Part shown: one piece after another, positions 53,819-64,000 of the stretch | Position numbering within the stretch: position 1 is the first letter of the stretch | Layout: every line of letters starts with the position of its first letter | DNA from: Anaeromyxobacter dehalogenans 2CP-1 | GTDB taxonomy: Bacteria; Myxococcota; Myxococcia; Myxococcales; Anaeromyxobacteraceae | Direction: 5' to 3' | DNA length: 64,000 nt | Assembly: GCF_000022145.1 (NCBI RefSeq) | Contig: NC_011891.1 | Span: forward strand, 2,182,001 to 2,246,000 | Program-made: the position numbers and the translations under genes | Notes under the pieces: generated by a model | What the model saw: only the letters and a program-made list of their open reading frames with translations | Databases searched by the model: none | Told to the model about the DNA's origin: nothing

Positions 53819-55771
53819 ATGTCCGACCTCGTGAAGGTGACGCTCCCGGATGGCAGCCAGAAGGAGGCGCCGCGGGGCACCCCGGTGATCGACTTCGTGA
53901 AGGGGCAGATCGGCCCGGGCCTCGCGAAGGCGGCCTACTTCGCCAGGCTGGACGGCGAGCCGGTGGACCTCTCCCGCGCCATCGAGCGCGACGCGCGGCT
54001 GGAGATCGTCACCACGAGGAACCCGGAGGCGCTCGAGGTCGCGCGCCACGACGCGGCGCACGTGATGGCGAGCGTGGTGCAGAAGCTCTACCCCGGCACC
54101 CAGGTCACCATCGGCCCGGCCATCGAGGACGGCTTCTACTACGACTTCGCGCGCGAGACCCCGTTCACGCCCGAGGATCTCGAGCGGATCGAGAAGGCGA
54201 CCAACGAGGCGATCAAGGCCGACCTGCCGTTCGTCCGCTCCGAGATCTCGATGGAGGCCGCGCTGGCGCTCTTCGAGGGCATGGGCGAGCGCTACAAGGT
54301 CGAGATCGTGAAGGACATCGCCGCGAAGGGCGCGAAGACGCTCACGCTCTACAAGCACGGCGACTGGGTGGACTTCTGCCTCGGGCCGCACGGGCCGTCC
54401 ACCGGGCGCATCGGCGTCGTGAAGCTGCTGAACGTGGCCGGCGCGTACTGGCGCGGCGACGCGAAGAACGCGATGCTCCAGCGCATCTACGGCACCGCCT
54501 TCTTCGACAAGAAGGAGCTGGACGCGCACCTCGCGAAGCTCGAGGAGGTGAAGAAGCGCGACCACCGCCGCCTCGGCCCGCAGCTCGGGCTGTTCACGTT
54601 CCACGAGTTCGCGCCCGGCGCGCCGTTCTGGCTGCCCGCCGGCACCGTCCTCTACAACGTGCTCGAGGACGCGATGCGCCGCCTGGTGCTGAAGAACGGC
54701 TACCAGGAGGTGAAGACGCCGCTGCTGTTCAACAAGCGGCTGTGGGAGACCTCCGGGCACTGGGGCAAGTACCGGGAGAACATGTTCCTGGTGGTCGACA
54801 GCGAGTCGGATCCGGCGCTCCCGCTGGAGGACCGGTGCAGCTTCTCGCTGAAGCCCATGAACTGCCCGTCGCACCACCTCATCTACAGGATGGACAAGCG
54901 CTCGTACCGCGAGCTGCCGGTCCGCTACTTCACCACCGACGCGCTCCACCGCAACGAGGCGTCCGGCTCGCTGGGTGGCCTCACCCGCGTGCGCCAGTTC
55001 GAGCAGGACGACGCGCACATCTACCTGCGCGAGGAGCAGGTCACCGACGAGGTGCTGCGGATCTTCGAGCTGATGAAGGTCGTCTACGGCGCGTTCGGCC
55101 TGGGCTTCGAGGCCACCTTCTCCACCCGGCCCGAGCAGCGCATCGGCGACGACGCGCTCTGGGACCGCGCCGAGGCGCTGCTGCGGAAGTCGCTCGACGC
55201 GACCGGGCTGAAGTGGACGCTCAACGCGGGCGACGGCGCGTTCTACGGCCCGAAGATCGACATGCTGGTGACGGACTCGCTGGGCCGGAAGTGGCAGACC
55301 TGCACCATCCAGCTCGACTACGCCGCGCCCGAGCGCTTCGACCTCACCTTCGTGGGCGAGGACAACAAGGAGCACCGGCCGGTGGTGATCCACCGCGCCA
55401 TCTACGGCTCCTTCGAGCGCTTCGTCGCGATCCTGGTCGAGCACTACGCCGGCGCGTTCCCGGCCTGGCTCGCGCCGGTGCAGGCGCGGGTGGTGACCGT
55501 CTCGGATCGCTTCGAGGCGTGGGCGCGCGAGGCGGGGGAGGCGCTGCAGGCGCGCGGCTGGCGCGTCGAGGTGGACGCGTCGTCGGACAAGCTCGGCGCG
55601 AAGATCCGCAACGCGCAGCTCGCCAAGATCCCGTTCACGCTGGTGGTCGGCGAGAAGGAGGTCGAGGCGAAGGGCGTCTCGCCGCGCCGGCACGGCGGCG
55701 AGGACCTGAAGACGATGCCGCTCGAGACGTTCGCCGAGCTGATGGCGCGCGAGGCGACGGCGCCCTTCTGA
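53819..55771 (+). CDS. thrS: Threonyl-tRNA synthetase
   Basis: 650 residues. An N-terminal TGS domain (about 1-60) and the editing domain with [11 protein letters not shown] and the zinc/editing [12 protein letters not shown] region come first. The class II core has its zinc-binding KPMNCPSHH block, motif 2 ([23 protein letters not shown]) and motif 3 ([15 protein letters not shown]), and an anticodon-binding domain closes the chain. It charges tRNA-Thr and removes mischarged Ser. Start placed at MSDLVKVTL; the frame runs upstream through the tRNA but that cannot be coding. The 47 bases between the tRNA terminator and the start hold no recognised T-box. Confidence 0.97.
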   Translation: MSDLVKVTLPDGSQKEAPRGTPVIDFVKGQIGPGLAKAAYFARLDGEPVDLSRAIERDARLEIVTTRNPEALEVARHDAAHVMASVVQKLYPGTQVTIGPAIEDGFYYDFARETPFTPEDLERIEKATNEAIKADLPFVRSEISMEAALALFEGMGERYKVEIVKDIAAKGAKTLTLYKHGDWVDFCLGPHGPSTGRIGVVKLLNVAGAYWRGDAKNAMLQRIYGTAFFDKKELDAHLAKLEEVKKRDHRRLGPQLGLFTFHEFAPGAPFWLPAGTVLYNVLEDAMRRLVLKNGYQEVKTPLLFNKRLWETSGHWGKYRENMFLVVDSESDPALPLEDRCSFSLKPMNCPSHHLIYRMDKRSYRELPVRYFTTDALHRNEASGSLGGLTRVRQFEQDDAHIYLREEQVTDEVLRIFELMKVVYGAFGLGFEATFSTRPEQRIGDDALWDRAEALLRKSLDATGLKWTLNAGDGAFYGPKIDMLVTDSLGRKWQTCTIQLDYAAPERFDLTFVGEDNKEHRPVVIHRAIYGSFERFVAILVEHYAGAFPAWLAPVQARVVTVSDRFEAWAREAGEALQARGWRVEVDASSDKLGAKIRNAQLAKIPFTLVVGEKEVEAKGVSPRRHGGEDLKTMPLETFAELMAREATAPF

Positions 55772-55776
55772 TCCGA

Positions 55777-55905
55777 CGAGGGCTGCGCCCTCGCCCGCCG
55801 AGCGGAGCTCGGTGGGGCCCACTGCTGCTGCGCGGGGCCCGTGACCTCGCGCGCCCGCGTTCGCGGGCACGCGCGAGGTCCCCGCGGAGAGGGGTTGCAC
55901 CCCTC
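55777..55905 (+). terminator. Cluster of hairpins between thrS and leuA
   Basis: Four stems follow the thrS stop: 7 bp (55777-55793), 6 bp (55798-55812), an 11+6-bp stem (55843-55880) and 7 bp (55889-55905). The first is the likely thrS terminator. The rest of the 321-base gap (to 56092) has no gene and could hold a leader for the leu genes, with another imperfect dyad at 55969-55993. Confidence 0.5.
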
Positions 55906-56092
55906 CCCAGCCTGCGGCGGGGGCCCTCCCGCTGCGCGTGTCGATGGGCGACGCCCGCCAGGGTGCGGTCGAACGCCCATTTACGGGTGTTCGATGGGTA
56001 CACATCGCCGGACGTTTCTGGTACCCTTCGCGGTTCCCGTTTCAGCCGAGCCGGTCAGACCGAGTCAAGGTCCCGGAAGGAGAGACGAAACC

Positions 56093-57664
56093 GTGAGCGA
56101 CGCAGGCCAAAGGGTCACCATCTTCGACACCACCCTCCGCGACGGGGAGCAGTCGCCGGGGGCGTCGATGAACCTGGGGCAGAAGCTCCAGGTGGCGCGG
56201 GCCCTTCGGGATCTGGGCGTGGACGTGATCGAGGCCGGCTTCGCGGCCGCCTCCCCCGGCGATCTGGAGGCGATCCAGGCGGTCGGCCGGCAGGTCGAGG
56301 GGCCGATCGTCGCGAGCCTGTCGCGCTGCAACAAGGGCGACATCGAGGCGTCCTGGAAGGCGCTCGCCGACGCGCCGCGGCGCCGCTGCCACGTCTTCCT
56401 CGCCACCTCGCCCATCCACCGCGACTTCAAGCTGAAGCTCGCGAAGGACGAGATCATCAAGCGCTCCGTGGACGGCGTGAAGCTCGCCCGCGAGAAGTTC
56501 GACGACGTCGAGTTCTCCGCCGAGGACTCCGCCCGCACCGAGCTCGAGTTCCTGGCCGAGGTGGTCGAGCGGGTCATCGAGGCGGGCGTCGGCACCGTGA
56601 ACATCCCGGACACGGTCGGCTACGCGCTCCCCTCGACCTACGCCGAGACCATCCGCTACCTGCGCAAGCACGTCCGCGGCATCGAGAAGGCGGTGATCTC
56701 GGTGCACTGCCACAACGACCTGGGCATGGCGGTCGCGAACAGCCTGGCCGGCGTGCTCGAGGGCGCGCGCCAGGTCGAGTGCACCATCAACGGCATCGGC
56801 GAGCGCGCCGGGAACGCCTCCCTCGAGGAGATCGTCATGGCGTTCAAGACGCGCCACGACGTCCTCGGGGTGACCACCGGCGTCCAGACCGAGCGGCTCT
56901 TCCCCACCAGCCGCCTGGTGTCGCAGGTGACCGGGCTGCACGTGCAGCGGAACAAGGCCATCGTGGGCCAGAACGCGTTCGCGCACGAGGCCGGCATCCA
57001 CCAGCACGGGATGCTCACCAACCGCGAGACCTACGAGATCATGCGGCCCGAGGAGGTCGGCTTCGCCCGCAGCCAGCTCGTGCTCGGCAAGCACTCCGGG
57101 CGCCACGCGCTGAAGGACCGGCTGCTCGCGCTCGGCTACCAGCTCGACGAGGCGCAGATCGACAAGGTCTTCGCCGACTTCAAGGTGCTGGCCGACAAGA
57201 AGAAGGACATCTACGACGCCGACATCGAGGCGCTCGTGGTCCACGGGCAGATCCTGGGGAAGGGGAGCGTGGCCTGGGAGCTGGAGGCGCTCTCCACCAC
57301 CTCCGGCACCGGCACGCTGCCCTGCGCCTCCGTGGCGCTCCGCTCCGCCGCCGGCGAGCGGATCCAGGAGGCCGCGGCCGGCGACGGCCCGGTGGACGCG
57401 GTGTACCGCGCCATCGAGAAGGTCACCGGCATCAGCCTCAAGCTCCGCGACTACCAGATCGCGAGCGTGTCCCGCGGAGAGGACGCGCAGGGCGAGGTCT
57501 CCATCGAGGTCGAGCACCCGACCGGCGTGTACCGCGGCCGCGCGCTCTCCACCGACATCATCGAGGGCAGCGCGCGGGCGTTCCTCGACGTGGTCAACCG
57601 GATCGCCCTGAAGATGCCACCGCCCACCGAGAGCGAGGCCCGCGCGGAGATGGGGACGCCCTGA
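56093..57664 (+). CDS. leuA: 2-isopropylmalate synthase
   Basis: 523 residues from a GTG with AAGGAGA upstream (an in-frame ATG 33 codons earlier lacks such a site). The HMGL-like domain has [24 protein letters not shown] and the metal ligands [22 protein letters not shown] and the HQHGM loop follow. The C-terminal regulatory domain (about 385-510) is present, so leucine feedback is expected. It condenses 2-oxoisovalerate with acetyl-CoA, the first leucine-specific step. Start of a coupled leuA-leuC-leuD run. Confidence 0.96.
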   Translation: MSDAGQRVTIFDTTLRDGEQSPGASMNLGQKLQVARALRDLGVDVIEAGFAAASPGDLEAIQAVGRQVEGPIVASLSRCNKGDIEASWKALADAPRRRCHVFLATSPIHRDFKLKLAKDEIIKRSVDGVKLAREKFDDVEFSAEDSARTELEFLAEVVERVIEAGVGTVNIPDTVGYALPSTYAETIRYLRKHVRGIEKAVISVHCHNDLGMAVANSLAGVLEGARQVECTINGIGERAGNASLEEIVMAFKTRHDVLGVTTGVQTERLFPTSRLVSQVTGLHVQRNKAIVGQNAFAHEAGIHQHGMLTNRETYEIMRPEEVGFARSQLVLGKHSGRHALKDRLLALGYQLDEAQIDKVFADFKVLADKKKDIYDADIEALVVHGQILGKGSVAWELEALSTTSGTGTLPCASVALRSAAGERIQEAAAGDGPVDAVYRAIEKVTGISLKLRDYQIASVSRGEDAQGEVSIEVEHPTGVYRGRALSTDIIEGSARAFLDVVNRIALKMPPPTESEARAEMGTP

Positions 57665-59106
57665 TGTCGAAGCGCAGCGACGGCAGCCAGCCGAGGACCA
57701 TCGTCGACAAGGTCTGGGACGCGCACGTGGTCCGCGCGGAGACCCCGGACGCGCCCGCGATCCTCTACATCGACCTGCACCTCGTGCACGAGGTGACGAG
57801 CCCGCAGGCGTTCACGGTGCTCCGGGAGCGCGGCCTGAAGCTCCGCCGCCCCGAGCGCACGCTCGCCACCATGGACCACTCCATCCCGACGCTGCCCCGC
57901 GGCGCGGATGGGCGGTGGCCGTTCGTGGACGCGCAGGCGGCGGCGCAGGTCTCGCAGATGGAGCGCAACTGCGCCGACTTCGGCGTCGAGCTTCACGGGC
58001 TCGGCGACGACGCGCAGGGCGTGGTCCACGTGTTCGGCCCGGAGATGGGCGCCACCCAGCCCGGCATGACGGTGGTGTGCGGCGACAGCCACACCGCCAC
58101 GCACGGCGCGTTCGGCGCCCTCGCGTTCGGCATCGGCACCTCCGAGGTCGGCCACGTGCTCGCCTCGCAGTGCCTGCTGCAGCGCCGCCCCCGCACGCTG
58201 GCGGTGCGGGTGGACGGGGAGCTCGGCCCCGGCCTCTCCGCCAAGGACCTGATCCTCGCGATCATCGCGAAGCTCGGGGTCGGCGGCGGCACCGGCCACG
58301 TCATCGAGTATCTCGGCCCCGCGGTCCGCGCGCTCTCGATGGAGGGCCGCATGACCCTCTGCAACATGTCGATCGAGGCGGGCGCCCGCGCCGGCCTGGT
58401 CGCGCCGGACGACACCACCTTCGAGTGGCTGGCCGGCCGGCCCCGCGCGCCGAAGGGCGCCGCGTGGGACGAGGCGGTGGCCCGCTGGCGCGCGCTGCCG
58501 TCGGACGACGGCGCCACCTACGATCGCGAGCTCCGCCTGGACGCCGCCGCGCTCGAGCCGATGATCACGTTCGGCACGAACCCGGGGCAGGGCATCGCCG
58601 TCACCGGCCTGGTGCCGGACCCGGTCGCCGAGCGGGACGCCTCCGCGCGCGCCACCCTCGAGGCCGCGCTCCGCTACATGGGGCTCGTCCCCGGCAAGCC
58701 CATCGCCGGCCAGAAGGTGGACGTGGTGTTCATCGGCTCCTGCACGAACGGCCGCATCGAGGACATGCGCGAGGCGGCCCGGGTGCTGAAGGGGCGCAAG
58801 GTGCGGACCCGCACGCTGGTGGTGCCCGGCTCGCACCGGGTGAAGAAGGACGCCGAGGCCGAGGGCATCGACCGCATCGTGCGCGAGGCCGGCGCCGAGT
58901 GGCGCGAGCCGGGCTGCTCGATGTGCATCGCCATGAACGGCGACAACCTCCAGGCCGGCCAGTACTGCGTCTCGACGTCGAACCGCAACTTCGAGGGGCG
59001 CCAGGGCCCCGGCGGGCGGACGCTCCTCGCCAGCCCGCTCACCGCCGCGGCCGCCGCGGTGACGGGCGCCGTCGCCGATCCCCGCCGCGTGCTGGAGGGC
59101 CGGTGA
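57664..59106 (+). CDS. leuC: 3-isopropylmalate dehydratase large subunit
   Basis: 480 residues. Aconitase-family [4Fe-4S] cysteines are seen in [13 protein letters not shown] and [11 protein letters not shown], with the [14 protein letters not shown] block and HSIPT near the N-terminus. It isomerises 2- to 3-isopropylmalate together with LeuD. Its ATG overlaps the leuA stop by one base (TGATG), and its stop overlaps leuD in the same way. Length is normal for the bacterial LeuC type. Confidence 0.97.
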   Translation: MSKRSDGSQPRTIVDKVWDAHVVRAETPDAPAILYIDLHLVHEVTSPQAFTVLRERGLKLRRPERTLATMDHSIPTLPRGADGRWPFVDAQAAAQVSQMERNCADFGVELHGLGDDAQGVVHVFGPEMGATQPGMTVVCGDSHTATHGAFGALAFGIGTSEVGHVLASQCLLQRRPRTLAVRVDGELGPGLSAKDLILAIIAKLGVGGGTGHVIEYLGPAVRALSMEGRMTLCNMSIEAGARAGLVAPDDTTFEWLAGRPRAPKGAAWDEAVARWRALPSDDGATYDRELRLDAAALEPMITFGTNPGQGIAVTGLVPDPVAERDASARATLEAALRYMGLVPGKPIAGQKVDVVFIGSCTNGRIEDMREAARVLKGRKVRTRTLVVPGSHRVKKDAEAEGIDRIVREAGAEWREPGCSMCIAMNGDNLQAGQYCVSTSNRNFEGRQGPGGRTLLASPLTAAAAAVTGAVADPRRVLEGR

Positions 59107-59681
59107 TGGAACCGATCCGCGTCATCGAGAGCCGCACCGTCGTCCTCCCCCGCGAGAACGTCGACACCGACCAGATCATCCCGGCCCGCTTCCTCAAGGT
59201 CACCGACAAGAAGGGGCTCGGCAAGGCGCTGTTCTCCGACTGGCGCTACGCCGCCGACGGCGCGCCCAGGCCCGACTTCGTCATGAACCGGCCGGAGGCC
59301 CAGGGCTGCTCGATCCTGGTGGCCGGCGACAACTTCGGCTGCGGCTCGTCGCGCGAGCACGCGCCCTGGGCGCTGGTGGACGCCGGCGTCCGCGCGGTGA
59401 TCTCCACCCGCATCGCGGACATCTTCCGCAACAACGCGCTCAAGAACGGCCTCGTCCCGGTGGTGCTCGACGCGGCCAGCCACGCGAAGCTGCTCGCCGC
59501 CCCCGGCGCCAGCGTCCGCGTGGACGTCGAGGCGCAGACCGTCACGCTGCCCGACGGGTCCACCGCGCAGTTCCCGCTGGACGGGTTCGCGCGCTACTGC
59601 CTGCTGAACGGCGTGGACGAGCTCGGCTTCCTGCTCGCGCAGGAGGCGGACATCGCCGCGTTCGAAGGGGGCCGCCGGTGA
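59106..59681 (+). CDS. leuD: 3-isopropylmalate dehydratase small subunit
   Basis: 191 residues, full-length swivel domain: [13 protein letters not shown], then [17 protein letters not shown] and [10 protein letters not shown]. It partners with LeuC. The ATG overlaps the leuC stop. No leuB (3-isopropylmalate dehydrogenase) follows, so it is elsewhere in the genome. Confidence 0.97.
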   Translation: MEPIRVIESRTVVLPRENVDTDQIIPARFLKVTDKKGLGKALFSDWRYAADGAPRPDFVMNRPEAQGCSILVAGDNFGCGSSREHAPWALVDAGVRAVISTRIADIFRNNALKNGLVPVVLDAASHAKLLAAPGASVRVDVEAQTVTLPDGSTAQFPLDGFARYCLLNGVDELGFLLAQEADIAAFEGGRR

Positions 59682-59796
59682 GCGAGGGCGCCAAGCGCCT
59701 CGCCGTTCCCGGCGGCGCCGCCGCGTCCGCGCCGTCGCGCGGCTCCGCGGGCCGCGGCATCCGCGCCGTGGCCGTATGACGCGCACGGTCCGCGCC

Positions 59797-59820
59797 GTCG
59801 CCGCCCCCCCGGGCGGCGAC
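59797..59820 (+). promoter_or_regulatory. Hairpin in the leuD-ilvB gap
   Basis: Perfect 10-bp stem with a CCCC loop, 76 bases before ilvB. The 214-base gap also has two tiny overlapping open frames (59678-59779, 59776-59880) with some Val and Ile codons at the end of the first. It may be a terminator or an attenuator; the evidence is thin. Confidence 0.35.
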
Positions 59821-59895
59821 GCCGGGTCGTGCGTCGGCGTTCCGCTTCGACGACAGCGCAGCTCCCTCGAACACTCGTGAATCGAAGGTGACGGC

Positions 59896-61602
59896 ATGGC
59901 CAAGGAGAAGATGACGGGCGCGAAGGCGGTCCTGCGCGCCCTGGACGCGGAGGGGGTCGAGGTCCTCTTCGGCATCCCGGGCGGCGCGATCCTCCCGCTC
60001 TACGACGCGCTGTACGGGGTCGAGCGGCCCAAGCACGTGCTGGTGCGCCACGAGCAGGTGGGCGGGCACGCCGCGGAGGGCTACGCCCACGCCACCGGCA
60101 AGGTGGGCGTGTGCATGGGCACCTCCGGCCCCGGCGCGACCAACCTCGTGACCGCGATCGCCGACGCGTACATGGACTCGGTGCCCATGGTCGCGATCAC
60201 CGCGAACGTGTCCTCGAGCCTCATCGGCACCGACGCGTTCCAGGAGGCGGACATCACCGGCATCACCATGCCGATCACCAAGCACAACTGGCTGGTGACC
60301 GACGTGCGCGAGCTGCCCCGCATCCTCAAGGAGGCGTTCTACGTGGCCCGCACCGGCCGGCCCGGCCCGGTGCTGGTGGACATCCCCAAGGACGTCCTCA
60401 ACGCCGAGCTCGAGTTCGAGTGGCCGGAGACGGTGGAGATCCCCGGCTACCACCCGCCGGTCCGCGAGGAGCCGCGGCTCAAGGACGCCGCGCAGCTCAT
60501 GCGCGCGTCCAGCCGGCCGGTGGTGTACCTGGGCGGCGGCGTCCGTACCGCCGACGCGCACAAGGAGGTCTTCGCCTTCGCCGAGTTCCTCGGCGCGCCG
60601 GTGGTGACGACGCTCCACGGCAAGGGCGCGTTCCCGGAGACCAGCCCGCTGTGCCTGGGCATGTTCGGCATGCACGGCTCGCGGTTCGCGAACTACACGG
60701 TGCAGGCGTCCGACCTGATCATCGCGCTCGGCGCCCGCTTCGACGACCGCGTCACCGGCAAGCTCTCCACGTTCGCCCCCGAGGCGAAGGTGATCCACCT
60801 CGACGTGGACCCGGCGGAGATCTCGAAGCTGGTGACCGCGACGGTGCCGCTGGTGGGCGACCTGAAGCGCCTGCTGCCGCAGCTCCACGAGGAGGCGCGG
60901 CGCGCGTTCGCCGACCACGGGCGCCCGGACCTCGCGCCCTGGCGGAAGCGGGTGAACGACTGGCGCGAGAAGCACCCGCTCCGCTACCGCCAGGATCCCA
61001 AGCAGCCGCTGCTCCCGCAGTACGTCATCGACACGCTCTGGAAGAAGACCGGCGGCAAGGCCATCGTCACCACCGGCGTGGGCGAGCACCAGATGTTCGC
61101 GGCGCAGTGGTGGAAGACCGCCGAGCCCCGGACGTTCGTCACCTCCGGCGGCCTCGGGACCATGGGCTTCTGCCTCCCGTCCGCGATCGGCATCCAGCTC
61201 GGCCGCCCGGACGCGCTGGTGATCGGCATCGACGGCGACGGCTCGTTCCAGATGACGCTGCAGGATCTCGCCACCGCGTCGGAGCTCCGGCTGCCCATCA
61301 AGATCTTCGTCCTGAACAACCTGTTCCTGGGGATGGTCCGCCAGTGGCAGGAGCTGTTCTACGAGGAGAAGTACGCGGAGACGCCGCTCGCCGACCTCCC
61401 GGACCTGGTGAAGCTCGCCGACGCCTACGGGTGCCTCGGCCTGCGCGCCCGGACCCCGGAGGAGCTGGACCAGGTCATCGACCGCGCGCTCGCGAACCAG
61501 GACGGCCCCACCATCGTGGACGTCCGGATCCGGCGCGAGGAGAAGGTGTACCCGATGGTGCCGGCCGGTGCCCCCCTCAACGACATGATCGACGGTGAGT
61601 GA
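59896..61602 (+). CDS. ilvB: Acetolactate synthase, large (catalytic) subunit
   Basis: 568 residues with the three ThDP-enzyme domains: N-terminal PYR part with catalytic Glu53 (RHEQVGGHAAEGYA), a central FAD-binding part (GARFDDRVTGKL) and the C-terminal ThDP/Mg site (GDGSFQM ... NN). FGIPGGAILPLYDAL near the N-terminus is typical of AHAS. It forms acetolactate or acetohydroxybutyrate for Val, Leu and Ile. First gene of ilvB-ilvN-ilvC, with GGTGA as a weak ribosome site. Confidence 0.97.
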   Translation: MAKEKMTGAKAVLRALDAEGVEVLFGIPGGAILPLYDALYGVERPKHVLVRHEQVGGHAAEGYAHATGKVGVCMGTSGPGATNLVTAIADAYMDSVPMVAITANVSSSLIGTDAFQEADITGITMPITKHNWLVTDVRELPRILKEAFYVARTGRPGPVLVDIPKDVLNAELEFEWPETVEIPGYHPPVREEPRLKDAAQLMRASSRPVVYLGGGVRTADAHKEVFAFAEFLGAPVVTTLHGKGAFPETSPLCLGMFGMHGSRFANYTVQASDLIIALGARFDDRVTGKLSTFAPEAKVIHLDVDPAEISKLVTATVPLVGDLKRLLPQLHEEARRAFADHGRPDLAPWRKRVNDWREKHPLRYRQDPKQPLLPQYVIDTLWKKTGGKAIVTTGVGEHQMFAAQWWKTAEPRTFVTSGGLGTMGFCLPSAIGIQLGRPDALVIGIDGDGSFQMTLQDLATASELRLPIKIFVLNNLFLGMVRQWQELFYEEKYAETPLADLPDLVKLADAYGCLGLRARTPEELDQVIDRALANQDGPTIVDVRIRREEKVYPMVPAGAPLNDMIDGE

Positions 61603-61603
61603 C

Positions 61604-62140
61604 ATGGAACGGACCGAGACCCCGCAGCCGAACGGCTCCACCCACACCATCAGCCTCCTCGTCGAGAACAAGCCGGGCGTGCTGCACCGGATCGCCGGGC
61701 TGTTCTCGCGGCGCGGCTACAACATCGCGAGCCTCACCGTGGGCCCGACCGAGCGGGCCGAGTACTCGCGCATGACCATCGTGGTCCGGCTCTCCTCGAG
61801 CCCGGTGGACCAGGTGGTCCGGCAGGTCCAGAAGCTGGTCCCGGTGGTGGAGGTGCGCGAGCTCTCGCCCCAGGACCTGATCGAGCGCGAGCTGCTGCTC
61901 GCGAAGATCCGCACGCCGGAGCGGAACCACGCCGAGCTCCGGGCGCTGGCCGAGACCTACGAGGCGGTGATCGTGGACGTCTCTCCCGACGCGCTGGTGG
62001 TGGAGGCGAGCGGCACCGCCGGCAAGCTCGACGCGCTGGAGGAGCGGCTCCGCCCCTTCGGCATCCAGGAACTCTGCCGCTCGGGGCGCATCGCGCTCGA
62101 GCGGGGCTTCAAGACGCTGGCTCCCCCCTCACTGAAGTAG
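61604..62140 (+). CDS. ilvN: Acetolactate synthase, small (regulatory) subunit
   Basis: 178 residues from ATG 61604, one base after the ilvB stop (a GTG at 61595 is an alternative). The ACT domain reads [20 protein letters not shown] and [11 protein letters not shown], the valine-sensing region; the C-terminal AHAS small-subunit domain follows. It raises activity and confers valine feedback inhibition on IlvB. The gene for ilvC starts 10 bases later. Confidence 0.96.
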
Positions 62141-62150
62141 AGGAACGAAC

Positions 62151-63176
62151 ATGGCGACCATCTATTACGACAAGGACGCGAACCTCGACCTCCTGAAGAA
62201 GCGGAAGGTCGCGATCATCGGCTACGGCTCGCAGGGCCACGCCCACGCGCTCAACCTGCGCGACTCCGGCGTGGACGTGCGGGTGGGCCTGGCGGCCGGC
62301 TCGAAGTCGAAGGCCAAGGCCGAGGGCGCCGGGCTGCGCGTCCTCTCGGTCGCGGAGGCCTCGAAGGAGGCCGACGTGATCATGGTCCTCATCCCGGACC
62401 AGACGCAGAAGAAGGTCTACGACGAGGAGATCGCGCCGCACCTGTCCAAGGGCAAGGCGCTGCTCTTCGCGCACGGCTTCAACATCCACTTCGTGCAGGT
62501 TCGCCCGCCGCCCGACGTGGACGTGCTCCTGGTCGCGCCGAAGGGCCCGGGCCACATGGTCCGCCGCCAGTACCAGGACGGCCGCGGCATCCCCGGCCTC
62601 GTCGCGGTCCACCAGGACGCGACCGGCCAGGCCAAGGCCGTCGGCCTCGCCTACGCCCGCGGCATCGGCTGCACCCGCGCCGGCGTGCTCGAGACCACGT
62701 TCAAGGAGGAGACCGAGACCGACCTGTTCGGCGAGCAGGCCGTGCTGTGCGGCGGCGCGGCGGCGCTGGTGAAGAACGGGTTCGAGGTGCTGGTCGAGGC
62801 CGGCTACCAGCCGGAGAGCGCCTACTTCGAGTGCCTCCACGAGCTGAAGCTCATCGTGGACCTCATGTACGAGGGCGGCCTGGCCTGGATGCGCCACTCC
62901 ATCTCCGACACGGCGGAGTACGGCGACTACACCCGCGGTCCGCGGGTGGTGGACGGCCGTTCCAAGGACGAGATGCGGAAGATCCTCAAGGAGATCCAGG
63001 GCGGCCACTTCGCCAAGGAGTTCATCCTCGAGAACCAGGCGGGCGGTCCCACCATGGCCCGCTACCGCGCCGCCGAGGCCGCTCATCCCATCGAGGAGGT
63101 GGGCAAGCGCCTCCGCGACATGATGAGCTGGATCCGCGAGGCGAAGAAGGACTCGTCGGACCCGGGCAGCCGCTAG
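62151..63176 (+). CDS. ilvC: Ketol-acid reductoisomerase (class I)
   Basis: 341 residues, the short class I form. [10 protein letters not shown] (24-33) is the NADPH loop, followed by [13 protein letters not shown], and the acidic metal ligands lie in [12 protein letters not shown] and the [14 protein letters not shown] helix. It converts acetolactate to dihydroxyisovalerate, and the analogous isoleucine intermediate. Last gene of the ilv operon. A tail of charged residues ([10 protein letters not shown]) extends the usual C-terminus slightly. Confidence 0.97.
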
Positions 63177-63189
63177 GACCCGTCGCGCC

Positions 63190-63218
63190 GTCCCCTTCCC
63201 GCACGAGGGGAAGGGGAC
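63190..63218 (+). terminator. Terminator of the ilv operon
   Basis: 11-bp perfect stem with a 7-base loop, 13 bases after the ilvC stop. No T-run. Confidence 0.65.
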
Positions 63219-63243
63219 GCGCGCGCACGGGCGCACGGCCGCG

Positions 63244-63271
63244 TTGACATTGCGGCCGAAATCCTTATTCT
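63244..63271 (+). promoter_or_regulatory. Promoter of infC
   Basis: TTGACA (63244-63249), 16-base spacer, TATTCT (63266-63271). It gives a short leader of about 25 bases with GGAGGAG before the infC ATG. Confidence 0.65.
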
Positions 63272-63301
63272 ACAGCGTCTTTTTCCGAGGGCCGGAGGAG
63301 C

Positions 63302-63994
63302 ATGGCGATCCAGCACAGAGATCCGCGGGGCGGCGGCGGCAGCCGCGATGCGCGCACCAACCGCCGCATCAAGGCCCGCGAGGTACGCGTCATCGGGGCC
63401 GAGGGCGAGCAGCTCGGCGTGCTCCCGATCGACCAGGCGCTGGCGCGCGCGCAGGAGCTGGGCATGGACCTCGTCGAGGTCAGCCCGATGGCGAAGCCGC
63501 CCGTCTGCAAGATCATGGACTACGGCCGCTTCAAGTACCTCGAGAAGAAGAAGCAGAACGAGGCCAAGAAGAAGCAGGTCGTGGTGCAGCTCAAGGAAGT
63601 GAAGCTCCGCCCGCGCACGGAGGAGCACGACTACGACACCAAGATCAAGAAGGTGCGCGCGTTCCTCGGCGAGGCGAACAAGGCGCGCATCACCGTGATG
63701 TTCCGCGGGCGCGAGATGTCCCACCGCGAGCTGGGCCAGAAGGTCCTGCAGCGGGTGATCGAGGATCTGCGCGACGTGGCGGTCATCGAGTCGGCGCCCC
63801 GCATGGAAGGGCGCCAGATGTTCATGATCCTCGCGCCGAACCCGAAGATGCTCCAGTCCCAGCGCGACAAGGCCAAGGCCGCGGCCGCCGCGGCGCCCGC
63901 CGCTGCCCCCGCCGCCGGCGCGCCCGCGCCGGCCCCGGCTCCCGCCGCCCCGGCGCCCGCGCCGACCGCCGCGGACCCGGCGGCACAGAGATAG
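63302..63994 (+). CDS. infC: Translation initiation factor IF-3 with Ala/Pro-rich C-terminal extension
   Basis: 230 residues. Both IF3 domains are complete: N-domain with TNRRIKAREVRVIG and PPVCKIMDYGRFKYLEKKK, C-domain with KLRPRTEEHDYDTKI and RGREMSHRELG. The last 43 or so residues are an Ala/Pro tail that most bacteria lack. From memory, Myxococcus Dsg (IF3) has a similar extension that matters for development. The start codon is ATG, not the rare ATT/ATC used for self-control in many bacteria, and GGAGGAGC is a strong ribosome site. rpmI and rplT would be expected next, beyond the window. Confidence 0.96.
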   Translation: MAIQHRDPRGGGGSRDARTNRRIKAREVRVIGAEGEQLGVLPIDQALARAQELGMDLVEVSPMAKPPVCKIMDYGRFKYLEKKKQNEAKKKQVVVQLKEVKLRPRTEEHDYDTKIKKVRAFLGEANKARITVMFRGREMSHRELGQKVLQRVIEDLRDVAVIESAPRMEGRQMFMILAPNPKMLQSQRDKAKAAAAAAPAAAPAAGAPAPAPAPAAPAPAPTAADPAAQR

Positions 63995-64000
63995 ACAGCA

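Noticed and set aside
59678-59779. 33-residue frame after leuD as an attenuation leader peptide for ilv
   Set aside because: Only one Ile and few Val codons, no Leu run, and it overlaps the leuD stop; more likely chance in GC-rich DNA.

Overview
The window looks like a chromosomal stretch of an Anaeromyxobacter-type myxobacterium (Myxococcota, formerly Deltaproteobacteria). This is inferred from the very high GC content, the frequent GTG starts and 4-base ATGA overlaps, c-type cytochromes and haem-motif (CXXCH) sensor kinases, several NtrC-type regulators with sigma-54-like promoters, a DUF4388/PATAN regulator, and an IF3 with a long Ala/Pro tail like that of the Myxococcus Dsg protein. No prophage, insertion sequence, CRISPR array or rRNA was seen. 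There is one tRNA.

Layout. 1-4640 (minus) holds polysaccharide genes: a TPR protein cut by the window edge, a GH8 glucanase fused to a BcsA-type cellulose synthase with PilZ-like ends, and a secreted phosphodiester-glycosidase-family protein. Phosphoglucomutase diverges from them. 6362-11403 holds mixed housekeeping genes (aldo/keto reductase, SDR, HIT protein, a small four-cysteine protein, an M2 peptidase, CsbD). 11462-17171 is a tripartite RND efflux operon. 17296-23729 carries glutaredoxin, HtpX, a 28-bp repeat pair, an NhaR-like regulator divergent from a TerC/Alx protein, an AlkB-like oxygenase, hemF, an SPW-like membrane protein and purU.

23995-39019 is the most distinctive part. A haem-motif histidine kinase, an archaemetzincin and an NtrC-type activator precede a region with dyad enhancer-like sites and a well-spaced -24/-12 promoter. 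That promoter faces an operon coding for a four-Cys protein, a 25-residue membrane microprotein, a HybA-like Fe-S protein, a HybB/NrfD-like quinone-site protein, two membrane-anchored GcvH-like proteins without the lipoyl lysine, and a triheme cytochrome. A second operon follows: a nine-heme cytochrome plus a cytochrome b (together resembling a split CbcL), an M56-type protease, a hypothetical protein, and a haem-motif NarX-like kinase with its NarL-like regulator. A third haem-motif kinase with an NtrC-type regulator, whose reading frame is broken, lies behind hemA (42150-45039). Together these suggest electron-transfer modules, haem supply and haem-based redox sensing grouped in about 21 kb.

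45079-53631 holds rpoH, a degenerate kinase/receiver pair, a stand-alone rplC, typA, a DUF4388 receiver, a glyoxalase I/II-like pair and a CDP-alcohol phosphatidyltransferase. Then come tRNA-Val(GAC), thrS, the branched-chain amino-acid genes leuACD and ilvBNC, and infC at the right edge.
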